The position numbers were made by a program, and so were the translations under genes. The notes below the pieces were generated by a model. The model was not told the DNA's origin. It saw only the letters and a list, made by a program, of their open reading frames with translations, and ran no database searches. A DNA stretch of 64,000 bases from Flavobacteriaceae bacterium EG-1 (lineage in GTDB: Bacteria; Bacteroidota; Bacteroidia; Flavobacteriales; Flavobacteriaceae), in NCBI RefSeq assembly GCF_009649685.1, contig NZ_WJPK01000001.1, positions 190,760-254,759 of the forward strand, in the 5' to 3' direction. Of the stretch, positions 50,666-59,963 are shown in pieces. Numbering within the stretch: the first letter of the stretch is position 1; each line of letters begins with the position of its first letter.

Positions 50666-51560
50666 CGGTAATTACTTTTTTAATTCTGTTGAATTCTTCT
50701 TCAGATGTAAACGGAATCGTTATTTTCCCCTTGCCTTTTGCGGTCGTTTTAATAGTAATTGCGGCTTCTAAATATTTTTCAAGTTCTGTTTTACCTTTTT
50801 TGGAAAATTCTGGCATAGAATTGTTAGATGGAGGAGATGCAGAATTAGTGGCACCTTCTTTAAGTGCTTTAACTGCTTTTTCAGTGTCGCGTACTGATAA
50901 TCCTAGGCCAACTATTTTTTCGTAAAGAGCAATTTGACTTTCCTTATCTTCAATATTTACTAAAGCACGGCCATGGCCCATACTTACAAAACCATCACGT
51001 ATTCCGGTTTGAATAATTGGATCTAATTTTAATAATCGCATATAGTTGGCGATAGTAGATCTTTTTTTACCTACACGATCACTTAGTTTTTCTTGAGTTA
51101 ATTGAATTTCATCAATTAACCTTTGATATGATAATGCTATTTCTATGGGATCTAAATCTTGTCTTTGAATATTCTCAACCAAAGCCATTTCTAATGATTC
51201 TTGGTCGTTTGCTATTCTAATATAAGAAGGTATAGTTTTAAGTCCTACTAATTTTGAAGCTCTATGACGTCTTTCTCCAGAAACTAATTGGTACTTGTTA
51301 AATTCTAATTTACGAACCGTAATCGGTTGTATAACTCCTAATTCTCTTATAGAATTTGCTAATTCGTGTAATGCTTCATCATTAAAGTTTGAGCGTGGTT
51401 GAAATGGATTCACTTCAATAGCATCAATATCAATTTCAACAATATTGCCTACAACCTTATCTGCATTTTTATCTGCTACCGACTGTATATCGTTTTCTGG
51501 GTCTTTCAATAATGCTGAAAGTCCTCTCCCTAATGCTTGTTTTTTGATAGCTTTTGCCAT
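50658..51560 (-). CDS. parB: Chromosome-partitioning protein ParB
   Basis: A 300-residue CTPase/DNA-binding protein. N-terminal KKQALGRGLSALL, the CTP-binding motif VSGERRHRASKLVGL near residue 96 and LVENIQRQDLDPIEIA near 127, the HTH (TQEKLSDRVGKKRSTIANYM) near 152, GHGRALVNIED near 190 and a C-terminal dimerisation strand (GKGKITIPFTSEEEFNRI). It loads on parS sites; I found no parS consensus in the window. The parA stop overlaps its ATG by one base. Confidence 0.94.
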   Translation of the reverse strand: MAKAIKKQALGRGLSALLKDPENDIQSVADKNADKVVGNIVEIDIDAIEVNPFQPRSNFNDEALHELANSIRELGVIQPITVRKLEFNKYQLVSGERRHRASKLVGLKTIPSYIRIANDQESLEMALVENIQRQDLDPIEIALSYQRLIDEIQLTQEKLSDRVGKKRSTIANYMRLLKLDPIIQTGIRDGFVSMGHGRALVNIEDKESQIALYEKIVGLGLSVRDTEKAVKALKEGATNSASPPSNNSMPEFSKKGKTELEKYLEAAITIKTTAKGKGKITIPFTSEEEFNRIKKVITGA

Positions 51561-52333
51561 TATGCCAATTCCATATTTTTCTTGACAACTTCGTTTGCTA
51601 AGTTGAGATAATTTGTTGCTCCTTTACTACTAGCATCATATTTAATAATGCTTTCACCATAACTTGGAGCTTCACTTAATCTTACATTACGTTGAATAAT
51701 AGTATCGAACACCATGTCAGCAAAATGCTTACGTACCTCTTCTACCACTTGATTTGATAATCGTAGTCTTGAATCGTACATTGTTAGCAACATTCCCTCA
51801 ATATCTAGTTCAGGATTATGAATTTTCTGGATGCTTTTTATAGTATTCAATAATTTGCCTAATCCTTCCAAAGCAAAATATTCGCATTGTATTGGAATTA
51901 TCACAGAATCTGCTGCTGTTAAAGCATTTAAGGTTAACAAGCCTAAAGACGGAGCACAATCAATTAGAATGTAATCATACGAATTCTTTAAGTCTGATAT
52001 TGCTTTTTTCATCATGTATTCGCGCTCATCTTTATCGACCAATTCAATTTCAATGGCCACTAAATCTATATGAGAAGGAATTAAATCAACATTAGGTGAT
52101 TCTGTTGAAATAATGGTCTCCTGAGCTGTTTTAGAATGTTCTAATAATTGATATGTGCCAGATTCCACACCTTCTACATCAATACCGAGGCCTGAAGTAG
52201 CATTGGCTTGTGGGTCTGCATCAATCAAAAGCACTTTTTTTTCAAGTACACCGAGTGAAGCAGCTAGATTAACTGTAGTTGTTGTTTTACCAACGCCGCC
52301 CTTCTGATTTGCTATTGCTATTATCTTGCCCAT
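51560..52333 (-). CDS. parA: Chromosome-partitioning ATPase ParA (Soj)
   Basis: A 257-residue deviant Walker ATPase: NQKGGVGKTTTTVNLAASL near residue 9, LLIDADPQANATSGLG near 37 and DYILIDCAPSLGLLTLNAL near 116. Start at ATG 52333 (MGKIIAIANQ); four codons upstream another ATG exists but MGKIIA is the family start. It heads the long minus-strand operon to DUF6122. The 230 bases upstream contain no supported gene; a TGTTAACA palindrome occurs but is not a parS match. Confidence 0.94.
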   Translation of the reverse strand: MGKIIAIANQKGGVGKTTTTVNLAASLGVLEKKVLLIDADPQANATSGLGIDVEGVESGTYQLLEHSKTAQETIISTESPNVDLIPSHIDLVAIEIELVDKDEREYMMKKAISDLKNSYDYILIDCAPSLGLLTLNALTAADSVIIPIQCEYFALEGLGKLLNTIKSIQKIHNPELDIEGMLLTMYDSRLRLSNQVVEEVRKHFADMVFDTIIQRNVRLSEAPSYGESIIKYDASSKGATNYLNLANEVVKKNMELA

Positions 52334-52563
52334 GATTAACATCAATTAAAGGGTAAAAATACGATTAATAATAAGGCGAAAAAATGAATTTTGTTAACAC
52401 AAAGTGAATAAGTTAGGCGTCTGCGTTAAAGTTGGTTAAAGAATAAATGAACAAAATTAAAAGTAATCTTCAATTTATTTATCCATTTCTAAGATATTAA
52501 AAACATAAAATGGAAAAATACGGTTATTCGAATGTGAAAAATTACCGGTTGAATTTTGGTAGA

Positions 52564-52890
52564 TTACTCGTTATTATTGAGGCTATCTTCATACTCAATA
52601 ATAAATATTTCTTCTTCTTTTTTCTTTAAGTAATATTGTTCACGAGCAAATTTCTCCATTTCTTTTGGGTCCGATAGTTTTTCTATTATTTTCTTATCCT
52701 TATCAATTTCTTCTTTTAAAAATTGTTGTGTTTTCTCAAGACTTTTAATTTGCTTTCTTAGCTCTAAATGTATGAGCAAAGAGTTTGTGTCAAAAAATAC
52801 CATCCAAACAAAAAATACAGTAAGTACTAATACATACATGTTGGTTAAAATACTAAACCATTTTTTCTTTTTAAGATTTTTGTAGCCCAT
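52564..52890 (-). CDS. Septum formation initiator family protein (FtsB/DivIC)
   Basis: A 108-residue bitopic protein: a short basic N-terminus, one TM helix (ILTNMYVLVLTVFFVWMVF, about 15-33), then a coiled coil (LRKQIKSLEKTQQFLKEEID) and the conserved FAREQYYLKKKEEEIFII region that follows the coil in FtsB/DivIC. It would act in the divisome with FtsL and FtsQ. It starts directly at the end of the udk gene (no gap), so the two are coupled. Confidence 0.87.
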   Translation of the reverse strand: MGYKNLKKKKWFSILTNMYVLVLTVFFVWMVFFDTNSLLIHLELRKQIKSLEKTQQFLKEEIDKDKKIIEKLSDPKEMEKFAREQYYLKKKEEEIFIIEYEDSLNNNE

Positions 52891-53502
52891 TTATAGACCT
52901 AATTTTTGATTGATAACTCCACATACGATGTCAACTGCAACGGTATTATACTTATTGTTGGGAATAATAATATCTGCATATTCTTTACTAGGCTCTATAA
53001 ACTGCAAATGCATTGGCTTTATACTTGTCTGATATTTTTCTAAAGTTTCATTTAAATCCCACCCCCGTTCATTTACATCTCTTTTTAATCTTCTAATTAG
53101 TCGTTCATCAGAGTCCGCATGAACGTATATTTTAATATCTAACATTTTACGAATCTTCGCATTAGTTAAGATAAGAATTCCTTCAACAATTATTACTTTA
53201 CAAGGGTGCGTCAGTATTGTTTTTTTTGTTCGGTTACATTCTAAAAAAGAATATACTGGTTGATTAATTGCATGGCCATTTTTTAATTGTAATAAATGTT
53301 CTTCAAGCAACTCAAAATCGATTGATTGTGGATGATCAAAATTTGTCTTTCTACGCTCCTCTAATTCTAGATGAGACAAATCGTTATAATAAGAATCTTG
53401 AGAAATTACACTAACCTCGCCAATAGGTAGTTCGTTGATAATTTGATTTACAACAGTAGTTTTTCCACAGCCAGTACCACCTGCGATTCCTATGATTAGC
53501 AT
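52891..53502 (-). CDS. udk: Uridine kinase
   Basis: A 203-residue P-loop kinase that phosphorylates uridine and cytidine. Walker A is GIAGGTGCGKTTVVNQI near residue 4; QDSYYNDL near 40, NFDHPQSIDF near 54 and VEGILIL near 106 follow, then DERLIRRLKRDVNERG near 132. Complete. Cotranscribed with the FtsB-like gene, an arrangement conserved in flavobacteria. TACTTTTG (minus strand, 53519-53526) may be its -7 element. Confidence 0.92.
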   Translation of the reverse strand: MLIIGIAGGTGCGKTTVVNQIINELPIGEVSVISQDSYYNDLSHLELEERRKTNFDHPQSIDFELLEEHLLQLKNGHAINQPVYSFLECNRTKKTILTHPCKVIIVEGILILTNAKIRKMLDIKIYVHADSDERLIRRLKRDVNERGWDLNETLEKYQTSIKPMHLQFIEPSKEYADIIIPNNKYNTVAVDIVCGVINQKLGL

Positions 53503-53518
53503 TCTAGTTAATTTTTAT

Positions 53519-53526
53519 CAAAAGTA
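53519..53526 (-). promoter_or_regulatory. Candidate -7 element of udk
   Basis: The minus strand reads TACTTTTG, matching TAnnTTTG, 16 bases before the udk ATG. No clear -33 TTG. Confidence 0.4.
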
Positions 53527-53654
53527 CATATTTGGAAGTATATACTAAACCAGATTGTAAGAAGAAACAGAATATTCCGATAAATAAAACAGCTTTTCTA
53601 TGTTAAAGGTTTAAATAATACATCGATATAATTTAGGTTCTATTCGCATATAAC

Positions 53655-53662
53655 TATTTTTG
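53655..53662 (+). promoter_or_regulatory. Candidate -7 element abutting the MFS exporter start
   Basis: TATTTTTG matches TAnnTTTG and is followed, after four bases, by the ATG at 53667; transcription would begin at the start codon. Confidence 0.4.
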
Positions 53663-53666
53663 CAGG

Positions 53667-54884
53667 ATGCAAAATGAAGATGTAAAACCAAATTTTGAAT
53701 TTGTTGCACTAATGGCGGCATTAATGTCAATAGTAGCTTTAGCATTAGATGCTATTTTACCAGCAATTTCACATATAGGAATAGAAATAAATAGTATTGA
53801 TCCAATTAAAAATCAATTGTTAATAACGATGATTTTTCTTGGTCTTGGAGTTGGTCAATTATTCTTTGGACCTTTATCAGATAGTTATGGAAGGAAACCT
53901 ATTGTTTATTCAGGTTTTATACTTTTTATTGTTGCAAGTATAATTTGCATTTTCGCACCATCATTAGAAATTATGATTGTCGGTCGTGTATTGCAAGGGA
54001 TAGCACTTTCTGCCCCAAGAACTATGGCCGTTTCTATTATAAGAGACACATATAAAGGCGATTATATGGCTCGAGTGATGTCTTTTGTTACTGCCTTTTT
54101 TATTTTGGTTCCTGTTGTAGCTCCGGCTATTGGAAAATGGATAATGGATAGTTATGGTTGGCGAGCTATATTTTATGTGCAGTTAATTTTCGCCTTAATA
54201 GTCGCTATTTGGTTTTGGAAACGGCAGATTGAAACACTTAAACGGGAATATAAAATTCCATTTAGTATAAGTGTATTTTCAACAGGAATTAGAGAATTCT
54301 TTAAATATAAAGAGACGGTTGCATTTACATTTATTTCGGGTTTTGTTACCGGTGCTTTTTTAGTTTATTTAAGTGGTTCACAACATGTATTTGAAGACCA
54401 ATACGGTTTAGTAGAAGAATTTCCATATATTTTTGCAGGTTTGTCAATTTCTATTGGTCTTTCAACTTTTTTAAATGGTACGTTAGTCTTACGTTTTGGA
54501 ATGCGAAAATTGTCGTTTATGGCTCTTATCGCATTTTGTTTGATAGCATTAATCTATGTGATTATATTTTGGGACAAACCTAATCCAAGTGTGCCAGTAT
54601 TAATTGCATTTTTAAGTTGCCAATTTTTCTGTTTAGGTTTTTTATGGGGTAATTTTAGATCCATAGCAATGGAACCTATCGGTCATATAGCTGGAATAGG
54701 AGCAGCGATAAACGGATTTATTTCAACAGTACTTTCTGTACCTATTGCACAATATATTGGAGGTTTTGTAAATAGCACGGTTTGGCCCTTATTTTTGGGA
54801 CTTGCTATATGTGGGCTAATATCAGTACTAATTTTTGTAATATTAGGGCAGAAACCTTTGTTAGCACGTAGAGTTGTTCAATAA
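53667..54884 (+). CDS. MFS multidrug efflux transporter, Bcr/CflA type
   Basis: A 405-residue, 12-TM major facilitator. The N-terminal FEFVALMAALMSIVALALDA followed by ILPAIS matches the Bcr/CflA group; the MFS A-motif is GPLSDSYGRKPIVYSG near residue 71, and the antiporter C-motif region is around VLVPVVAPAIGKWIMDSYGWR (residues 150-170, core VVAPAIG). By family it exports drugs such as bicyclomycin or chloramphenicol, or sulfonamide-like compounds; the true substrate is unknown. Monocistronic with a hairpin after the stop. Confidence 0.85.
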   Translation: MQNEDVKPNFEFVALMAALMSIVALALDAILPAISHIGIEINSIDPIKNQLLITMIFLGLGVGQLFFGPLSDSYGRKPIVYSGFILFIVASIICIFAPSLEIMIVGRVLQGIALSAPRTMAVSIIRDTYKGDYMARVMSFVTAFFILVPVVAPAIGKWIMDSYGWRAIFYVQLIFALIVAIWFWKRQIETLKREYKIPFSISVFSTGIREFFKYKETVAFTFISGFVTGAFLVYLSGSQHVFEDQYGLVEEFPYIFAGLSISIGLSTFLNGTLVLRFGMRKLSFMALIAFCLIALIYVIIFWDKPNPSVPVLIAFLSCQFFCLGFLWGNFRSIAMEPIGHIAGIGAAINGFISTVLSVPIAQYIGGFVNSTVWPLFLGLAICGLISVLIFVILGQKPLLARRVVQ

Positions 54885-54895
54885 TAATACAAAAA

Positions 54896-54935
54896 AATGT
54901 AGTCGAGAAATTGAGATTTTTTTCGACTACATTTA
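54896..54935. terminator. Bidirectional terminator between MFS gene and acs
   Basis: AAATGTAGTCGA / TCGACTACATTT with a T-rich loop segment forms a 12-bp stem between convergent genes, 11 bases after the MFS stop and 14 bases past the acs stop. Confidence 0.82.
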
Positions 54936-54949
54936 TATAATATTAAGTG

Positions 54950-56857
54950 TTATAAGGCATTATCCATAATTTCTTTTACAATTTCAGGATTTAACAATGT
55001 ACTTGTGTCACCTAAATTTGAGGTATCCTTTGAGGCTATTTTTCTTAGGATACGGCGCATAATTTTTCCACTTCTAGTTTTAGGTAATCCAGAAACAAAT
55101 TGAATTTTATCCAATTTGGCAATAGGTCCTATTTGTTCGGTAATCTGTTGATTTATTTCTTTACTTAAATTGTCTCGATCTCTCGTTTCACCAAATTCTT
55201 TTAATATAATATAACCATATAATGCGTTGCCTTTTACATCATGCGGGAAACCAACTACAGCAGATTCCGCTACAGCTGGGTGTTCATTAATTGAATCTTC
55301 AATTGGTGCAGTTCCTAAATTATGGCCAGAAACTATAATTACATCATCAACTCTACCTGTAATTCTATAATAACCAACCGCATCACGTAAAGCACCATCA
55401 CCTGTAAAATACATGTTTTTATATGCTGAAAAATAAGTATCTCTATAGCGGTCATGATTACCCCATATCGTTCTAGCCATAGATGGCCATGGGAATTTAA
55501 TACATAAACGACCGTCTACTTGATTGCCTTTTATTTCTACACCATCTTCATCCATTAAAGCGGGTTGAATACCAATAAAAGGTAGTGTTGCATAGGTTGG
55601 TGTAGTGGGGGTTACATAGGGTATAGGTGTAATCATAATACCTCCAGTTTCCGTTTGCCACCAAGTGTCAATAATTGGACTTTTCTTTTTACCAATATTG
55701 TTATTGTACCAATGCCATGCTTCTTCATTAATAGGTTCACCTACAGATCCTAATACTTTTAATGAAGACAAATCATATTTTTCAACAAAATCTAAATTTT
55801 GCTTTGCTAATGCACGGATAGCAGTAGGAGCTGTATAGAATTGATTTACTTTATGTTTTTGAACCACTTCCCAAAAACGTCCATAATCAGGGAAAGAAGG
55901 TACACCTTCAAACATAACTGTTGTTGCCCCGTTTGCTAATGGTCCATAAACAATATACGAGTGACCGGTAATCCAGCCAATGTCGGCAGTACACCAATAA
56001 ACATCATTTTCTCTATATTGGAAGGCATTTTTAAATGTATAGGCCGTATATACCATATAACCACCCGTTGTGTGAACCATACCTTTAGGTCTTCCTGTAG
56101 ATCCAGATGTATATAAGATAAATAATGGATCTTCAGCATTCATTATTTCCGCTACGCAATCGGCGTAGGCTTCATCTAATAGTGGTTGTAGCCAAAAATC
56201 TCTTCCTTCTTTCATATCAATATCACTATTGATACGCTTTGCAACTAAAACATTCTCAACGCCAGGACAATCTTCTAAAGCTTTATCTACGATACCTTTT
56301 AAGTCAATTGTTTTAGACCCGCGGTACGACCCATCGGAGGTCAGTACCATTTTGCAATCAGAATCATTTATTCGAGTAGAAAGTGCATTTGCAGAGAAAC
56401 CCGCAAAAACTACGGAATGTATAGCACCAATTCTAGCGCATGCTAATAACGAAATTGCTAATTCAGGAATCATGGGTAAATAAATACAAACACGATCTCC
56501 TTTTTTAACTCCTTTATCTAAAAGTACATTAGCCATGCGACAAACACGTTCGTGTAATTGTCTATAAGTTATGTGTTCGGCCTCCTCATTAGGGTCGTTG
56601 GGTTCAAAGAGTATTGCAGTTTTTTCACCACGAGTGGGCAAATGTCTGTCTATACAATTCTCGGTAATATTAAGTTTAGCACCTTCAAACCATTTAATTT
56701 CTGGTTTTGTAAAGTCCCATTTCAAAACATTGTCCCATTTTTTTCTCCAGACAAAATGCTCTTCAGCAATTTCTTCCCAAAAGGCTTCTGGATTTCTTAC
56801 AGATTTACGATATACTTGATAATATTCCTCTAAATGTTTTATGTGATAATTACTCAT
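54950..56857 (-). CDS. acs: Acetyl-CoA synthetase
   Basis: A 635-residue AMP-forming ligase that turns acetate, ATP and CoA into acetyl-CoA. Motifs: the P-loop LYTSGSTGRPKGMVHTTGG near residue 250, WWQTETGGIM near 397, YFTGDGALRD near 478, and the C-terminal PKTRSGKIMRRILRKI near 596, with the Lys controlled by acetylation in other species. Complete. It lies 30 bases downstream of the DUF779 gene, placing it in the same run as the aldehyde dehydrogenase. Confidence 0.96.
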   Translation of the reverse strand: MSNYHIKHLEEYYQVYRKSVRNPEAFWEEIAEEHFVWRKKWDNVLKWDFTKPEIKWFEGAKLNITENCIDRHLPTRGEKTAILFEPNDPNEEAEHITYRQLHERVCRMANVLLDKGVKKGDRVCIYLPMIPELAISLLACARIGAIHSVVFAGFSANALSTRINDSDCKMVLTSDGSYRGSKTIDLKGIVDKALEDCPGVENVLVAKRINSDIDMKEGRDFWLQPLLDEAYADCVAEIMNAEDPLFILYTSGSTGRPKGMVHTTGGYMVYTAYTFKNAFQYRENDVYWCTADIGWITGHSYIVYGPLANGATTVMFEGVPSFPDYGRFWEVVQKHKVNQFYTAPTAIRALAKQNLDFVEKYDLSSLKVLGSVGEPINEEAWHWYNNNIGKKKSPIIDTWWQTETGGIMITPIPYVTPTTPTYATLPFIGIQPALMDEDGVEIKGNQVDGRLCIKFPWPSMARTIWGNHDRYRDTYFSAYKNMYFTGDGALRDAVGYYRITGRVDDVIIVSGHNLGTAPIEDSINEHPAVAESAVVGFPHDVKGNALYGYIILKEFGETRDRDNLSKEINQQITEQIGPIAKLDKIQFVSGLPKTRSGKIMRRILRKIASKDTSNLGDTSTLLNPEIVKEIMDNAL

Positions 56858-56886
56858 TAATTTAAGTTGAAGTTTGGATAAGCAAT

Positions 56887-57252
56887 TTAAGATTTTTGTG
56901 AGGAATTAAAAAAGGTATTTTCATCTTCTGTCAATAATCTAGAAATCACAATAAAACGCAGTCCTAAAGGAATTTCTAATGAAAAGCTAGAACCCCTTCC
57001 TTCGGTGATATCTATTGTGAGATGGGTGTGTTTCCAATATTCAAATTGATCTTGATTCATGTAAAAATCTACGTTTTCTATCTTACCTAAGTGAGTATCA
57101 CTTTCATCAAGGTACATTTCACCTTTTTCAAAAATCATTGGTGATGAGCCATCGCAGCATCCGCCACTTTGATGAAAAATAAGTTCCCCATATTTTTCCT
57201 GTAATTGTCGCACTATCGCAGCTGCCTTATCTGTAATTGCTATTCGTTGCAT
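56887..57252 (-). CDS. DUF779 family protein, aldehyde dehydrogenase partner
   Basis: A 121-residue cytoplasmic protein with the DUF779 signature HQSGGCCDGSSPMIF near residue 28 and the conserved tail LEIPLGLRFIVISR. DUF779 genes commonly sit beside NAD-dependent acetaldehyde dehydrogenases; the Cys pair may bind metal or thiol substrate. Here it follows the dehydrogenase after a 66-base gap containing a hairpin, and precedes acs. Molecular function unknown. Confidence 0.85.
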   Translation of the reverse strand: MQRIAITDKAAAIVRQLQEKYGELIFHQSGGCCDGSSPMIFEKGEMYLDESDTHLGKIENVDFYMNQDQFEYWKHTHLTIDITEGRGSSFSLEIPLGLRFIVISRLLTEDENTFFNSSQKS

Positions 57253-57266
57253 AATAATAATTTTAA

Positions 57267-57295
57267 AAGGCTGAATCTATTAAAAATTCAGCCTT
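57267..57295 (-). terminator. Hairpin between aldehyde dehydrogenase and DUF779 genes
   Basis: AAGGCTGAAT / ATTCAGCCTT (10-bp stem, 9-base loop) followed on the minus strand by TTTTAAAATT. It lies 24 bases after the dehydrogenase stop and may be a full terminator or a partial one that lowers DUF779/acs expression. Confidence 0.65.
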
Positions 57296-57318
57296 GTTTA
57301 ATTTAAGGATAAGATATT

Positions 57319-58818
57319 CTAAAAGAAACCTAGTTTGTTTTTATCATATGAGATAAGCATATTCTTTGTTTGACGATAATAATTCATCATCATCACATGA
57401 TTTTCTCTTCCAAAACCTGATTTTTTATAACCTCCAAATGGAGCATGTGCGGGGTAAGCATGATAACAATTTACCCAGACCCTTCCTGCTTTTATCGCTC
57501 GCGGGATTTGATATAATTGATGTGCATCTCTTGTCCATACTCCGGCACCAAGACCATATAGAGTGTCATTAGCAATTTCAATGGCCTCCGCTTCGTCTTT
57601 AAATTTTGTAACGCAAACAACAGGGCCGAAAATCTCTTCTTGAAACACTCTCATTTTATTATGTCCTTCTAAGATAGTAGGTTTTATATAAAAACCATTT
57701 GCAAATTCACCACCTAATTTATTTGCTTCTCCACCTGCTAATACCTTTGCGCCTTCTTCAACACCAATTTTCAAATACGATTGAATTTTTTCGTATTGAT
57801 CGTTTGATGCTTGTGCGCCTAACATGGTATTAGTATCGTATGGATTGTCTTGAACAATTGCATTCGTTCGTTCAATTACGCGTGCTATAAAAGCATCGTA
57901 TATGTCTTCTTGAACCAATAATCTTGAAGGACAAGTACAAACCTCTCCTTGGTTAAATGCGAATAATACAGCTCCTTCAATAGCCTTGTCTAAAAAGGCG
58001 TCATCTTCATCCATAACGGAGTTAAAGAATACATTTGGCGATTTACCACCAAGTTCCATTGTAACAGGATTTAAATTTTTAGATGCATATTGCATAATAA
58101 GTTGTCCGGTGGTAGTTTCTCCAGTAAAGGCTACTTTATCAATTTTAGAACTTGATGCTAAAGGTTTACCGGCTTCAGGACCAAAACCGTGAACTACATT
58201 AAGAACACCAGGTGGGAAAACATCAGCAATTTTTTCCATTAATAAAGTTGCAGATGATGGGGTTTGCTCTGCAGGCTTTAGTACAACACAATTTCCAGTA
58301 GCAAGGGCTGGAGGTAATTTCCACGATAGCATTAATAAAGGAAAATTCCAAGGAATAATTTGTCCAACCACACCAAGGGGTTCCTTTATGTTCATGGAAA
58401 GGGTGTTTGCATCAAGTTCCGTAGCACTACCTTCTTCTGCACGAATACATGCTGCAAAATAACGCCAATGATCTACGGCAAGAGGAATATCTGCATTTAG
58501 CGTTTCTCGAATAGGTTTGCCGTTGTCACAAGTTTCTACTAAAGCAAATTCTTCCAAATTTTCCTCGATAATATCAGCAACTTTATTTAAAAGTGCTGCT
58601 CTTTCTGCTGCGGACGTATTTCCCCAAGAATCTTTGGCGGCATTGGCAGCATTTACGGCCGATTCCACATCTTCTTTCTGTGATCTTGGATACTTTGCAA
58701 TTAAACTGTTATCAACAGGAGAAGTGTTTTCAAAATACGCCCCACCAATTGGTGCGACAAACTTACCATTGATAAAGTTGTTGTACTGTTCTTTGAATTT
58801 CGGTTTAGAATAACTCAT
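57319..58818 (-). CDS. NAD-dependent aldehyde dehydrogenase
   Basis: A 499-residue ALDH-superfamily enzyme, most like the acetaldehyde/broad aldehyde dehydrogenases (ExaC/AldB/AcoD). NAD loop [12 protein letters not shown] near residue 237, catalytic Glu in [14 protein letters not shown] near 259, catalytic Cys in [13 protein letters not shown] near 300, and [12 protein letters not shown] near 400. Complete. Divergent from an AraC regulator and upstream of DUF779 and acs, which suggests oxidation of acetaldehyde to acetate for Acs; the exact aldehyde is not determined. Confidence 0.92.
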   Translation of the reverse strand: MSYSKPKFKEQYNNFINGKFVAPIGGAYFENTSPVDNSLIAKYPRSQKEDVESAVNAANAAKDSWGNTSAAERAALLNKVADIIEENLEEFALVETCDNGKPIRETLNADIPLAVDHWRYFAACIRAEEGSATELDANTLSMNIKEPLGVVGQIIPWNFPLLMLSWKLPPALATGNCVVLKPAEQTPSSATLLMEKIADVFPPGVLNVVHGFGPEAGKPLASSSKIDKVAFTGETTTGQLIMQYASKNLNPVTMELGGKSPNVFFNSVMDEDDAFLDKAIEGAVLFAFNQGEVCTCPSRLLVQEDIYDAFIARVIERTNAIVQDNPYDTNTMLGAQASNDQYEKIQSYLKIGVEEGAKVLAGGEANKLGGEFANGFYIKPTILEGHNKMRVFQEEIFGPVVCVTKFKDEAEAIEIANDTLYGLGAGVWTRDAHQLYQIPRAIKAGRVWVNCYHAYPAHAPFGGYKKSGFGRENHVMMMNYYRQTKNMLISYDKNKLGFF

Positions 58819-58840
58819 TTGTAAAAATTTTAAGATTAAG

Positions 58841-58915
58841 TTTTATGGTTTTTAATATTGAGCTGAATAATGCAATTGTTAAATACATAATAAAAGACCA
58901 TAAAAATTATGTATT
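58841..58915. promoter_or_regulatory. Candidate operator: nested inverted repeats between araC-type regulator and ALDH
   Basis: Two perfect inverted repeats overlap here: TTTTATGGT (58841-58849) with ACCATAAAA (58897-58905), and AATACATAAT (58882-58891) with ATTATGTATT (58906-58915), the second with a 14-base spacer. The 213-base region between the divergent genes contains no other feature. Their placement suggests regulator binding, by inference. Confidence 0.5.
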
Positions 58916-59031
58916 AGTGATTTTTTATAAATTTATTTTATTAAATAGTGATACTGTTGCACATATTTATTATAATTTAGAACATATCTATTATTAGCTG
59001 TTATTGAAAAGTTAATTTGGTATTATTGAAT

Positions 59032-59949
59032 ATGAAAGAATTATTAAGACACCATACAAATACTAGAAAGCTTTCCACTTTAGTTGAGAATAAAACCACC
59101 TATAATGCCAAATATGCCGAGTTAAATATTTACGAAACGTATCAATTAGCAGAAAAAGTGGTTTTGAAATTTGATTTTCCTGTAATTGCGAGTATGCTTA
59201 CGGGCAAAAAGGTAATGCATCTTGATGGTTTAAAGCCTTTCGATTTTTTTCCAGGAGAGTCTGTAGTAATGCCTGCTCAAAAGGAAATGGTAATTGATTT
59301 TCCAATTGCAAATAAAAATGCACCTACGCAATGCTTGGCATTAGGTTTAGATGCTCAAAAAATTGATGAGGTAGTTCAACATTTTAACTATCAAGTTGCA
59401 ATTGAAGATGAGAATAATGATTGGTCTTTAGATAATTCTGCATCTCATTTAATTAATAATACAGATGTAAATATATTAGTTGAGCGATTGGTTTACACTT
59501 TCACAAACAATAATAAATCGAAAGATTTATTATTGGATTTAATGATACAAGAACTTATTGTTCGATTGTTGCAAACGAAAGCCAAATCAATTATTCTAAA
59601 TGACTGTGAAAACATGATTGATGATACCCGAATTGGTATGGTTATCAAATACATTAAAGAGAATTTGACAGACAAGGCAATTAGCGTCGATCATTTGGCT
59701 GAAAAGGCTTGTTTAAGTGCTTCGCATTTTCATAAAAAGTTTAAGAATACCTTAGGCATTTCACCTATAGACTATATTAACTCTGAGAAAATAAAATTTG
59801 CCAAAAAACTAATTAAGGAATCCAAAGATTTTACAATAGCCGAAATTTCCTATAAATCAGGCTTTAATAACACTAGTTATTTTAATCGACAATTTAAAAA
59901 GCTGGAGTTAATGACTCCACAGCAATTTAAAAATTCAATTTCAAATTAA
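59032..59949 (+). CDS. AraC family transcriptional regulator
   Basis: A 305-residue activator. Residues about 1-190 form a cupin-like ligand domain (KVVLKFDFPVIASML, VMPAQKEMVIDFPI); residues about 205-303 carry two HTHs (AISVDHLAEKACLSASHFHKK and FTIAEISYKSGFNNTSYFNR are their cores). I start at ATG 59032; the upstream TTG is less likely. Divergent from the aldehyde dehydrogenase, so it very likely controls that gene and maybe acs. The inducer is unknown, perhaps an aldehyde or alcohol. 14 bases from the convergent symporter end. Confidence 0.87.
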   Translation: MKELLRHHTNTRKLSTLVENKTTYNAKYAELNIYETYQLAEKVVLKFDFPVIASMLTGKKVMHLDGLKPFDFFPGESVVMPAQKEMVIDFPIANKNAPTQCLALGLDAQKIDEVVQHFNYQVAIEDENNDWSLDNSASHLINNTDVNILVERLVYTFTNNNKSKDLLLDLMIQELIVRLLQTKAKSIILNDCENMIDDTRIGMVIKYIKENLTDKAISVDHLAEKACLSASHFHKKFKNTLGISPIDYINSEKIKFAKKLIKESKDFTIAEISYKSGFNNTSYFNRQFKKLELMTPQQFKNSISN

Positions 59950-59963
59950 TAGTAAAGCTATCG

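Noticed and set aside
52380-52405. TGTTAACA palindrome upstream of parA as a parS site
   Set aside because: It has the outer TGTT/AACA arms only and lacks the central CACGTG-like core of the parS consensus.
52512-52640. Small ORF (MEKYGYSNVK..., about 39 residues) antisense to the FtsB-like gene
   Set aside because: It is mostly Phe/Leu from the antisense of an acidic/Lys-rich coding region, with no promoter or homology sign.
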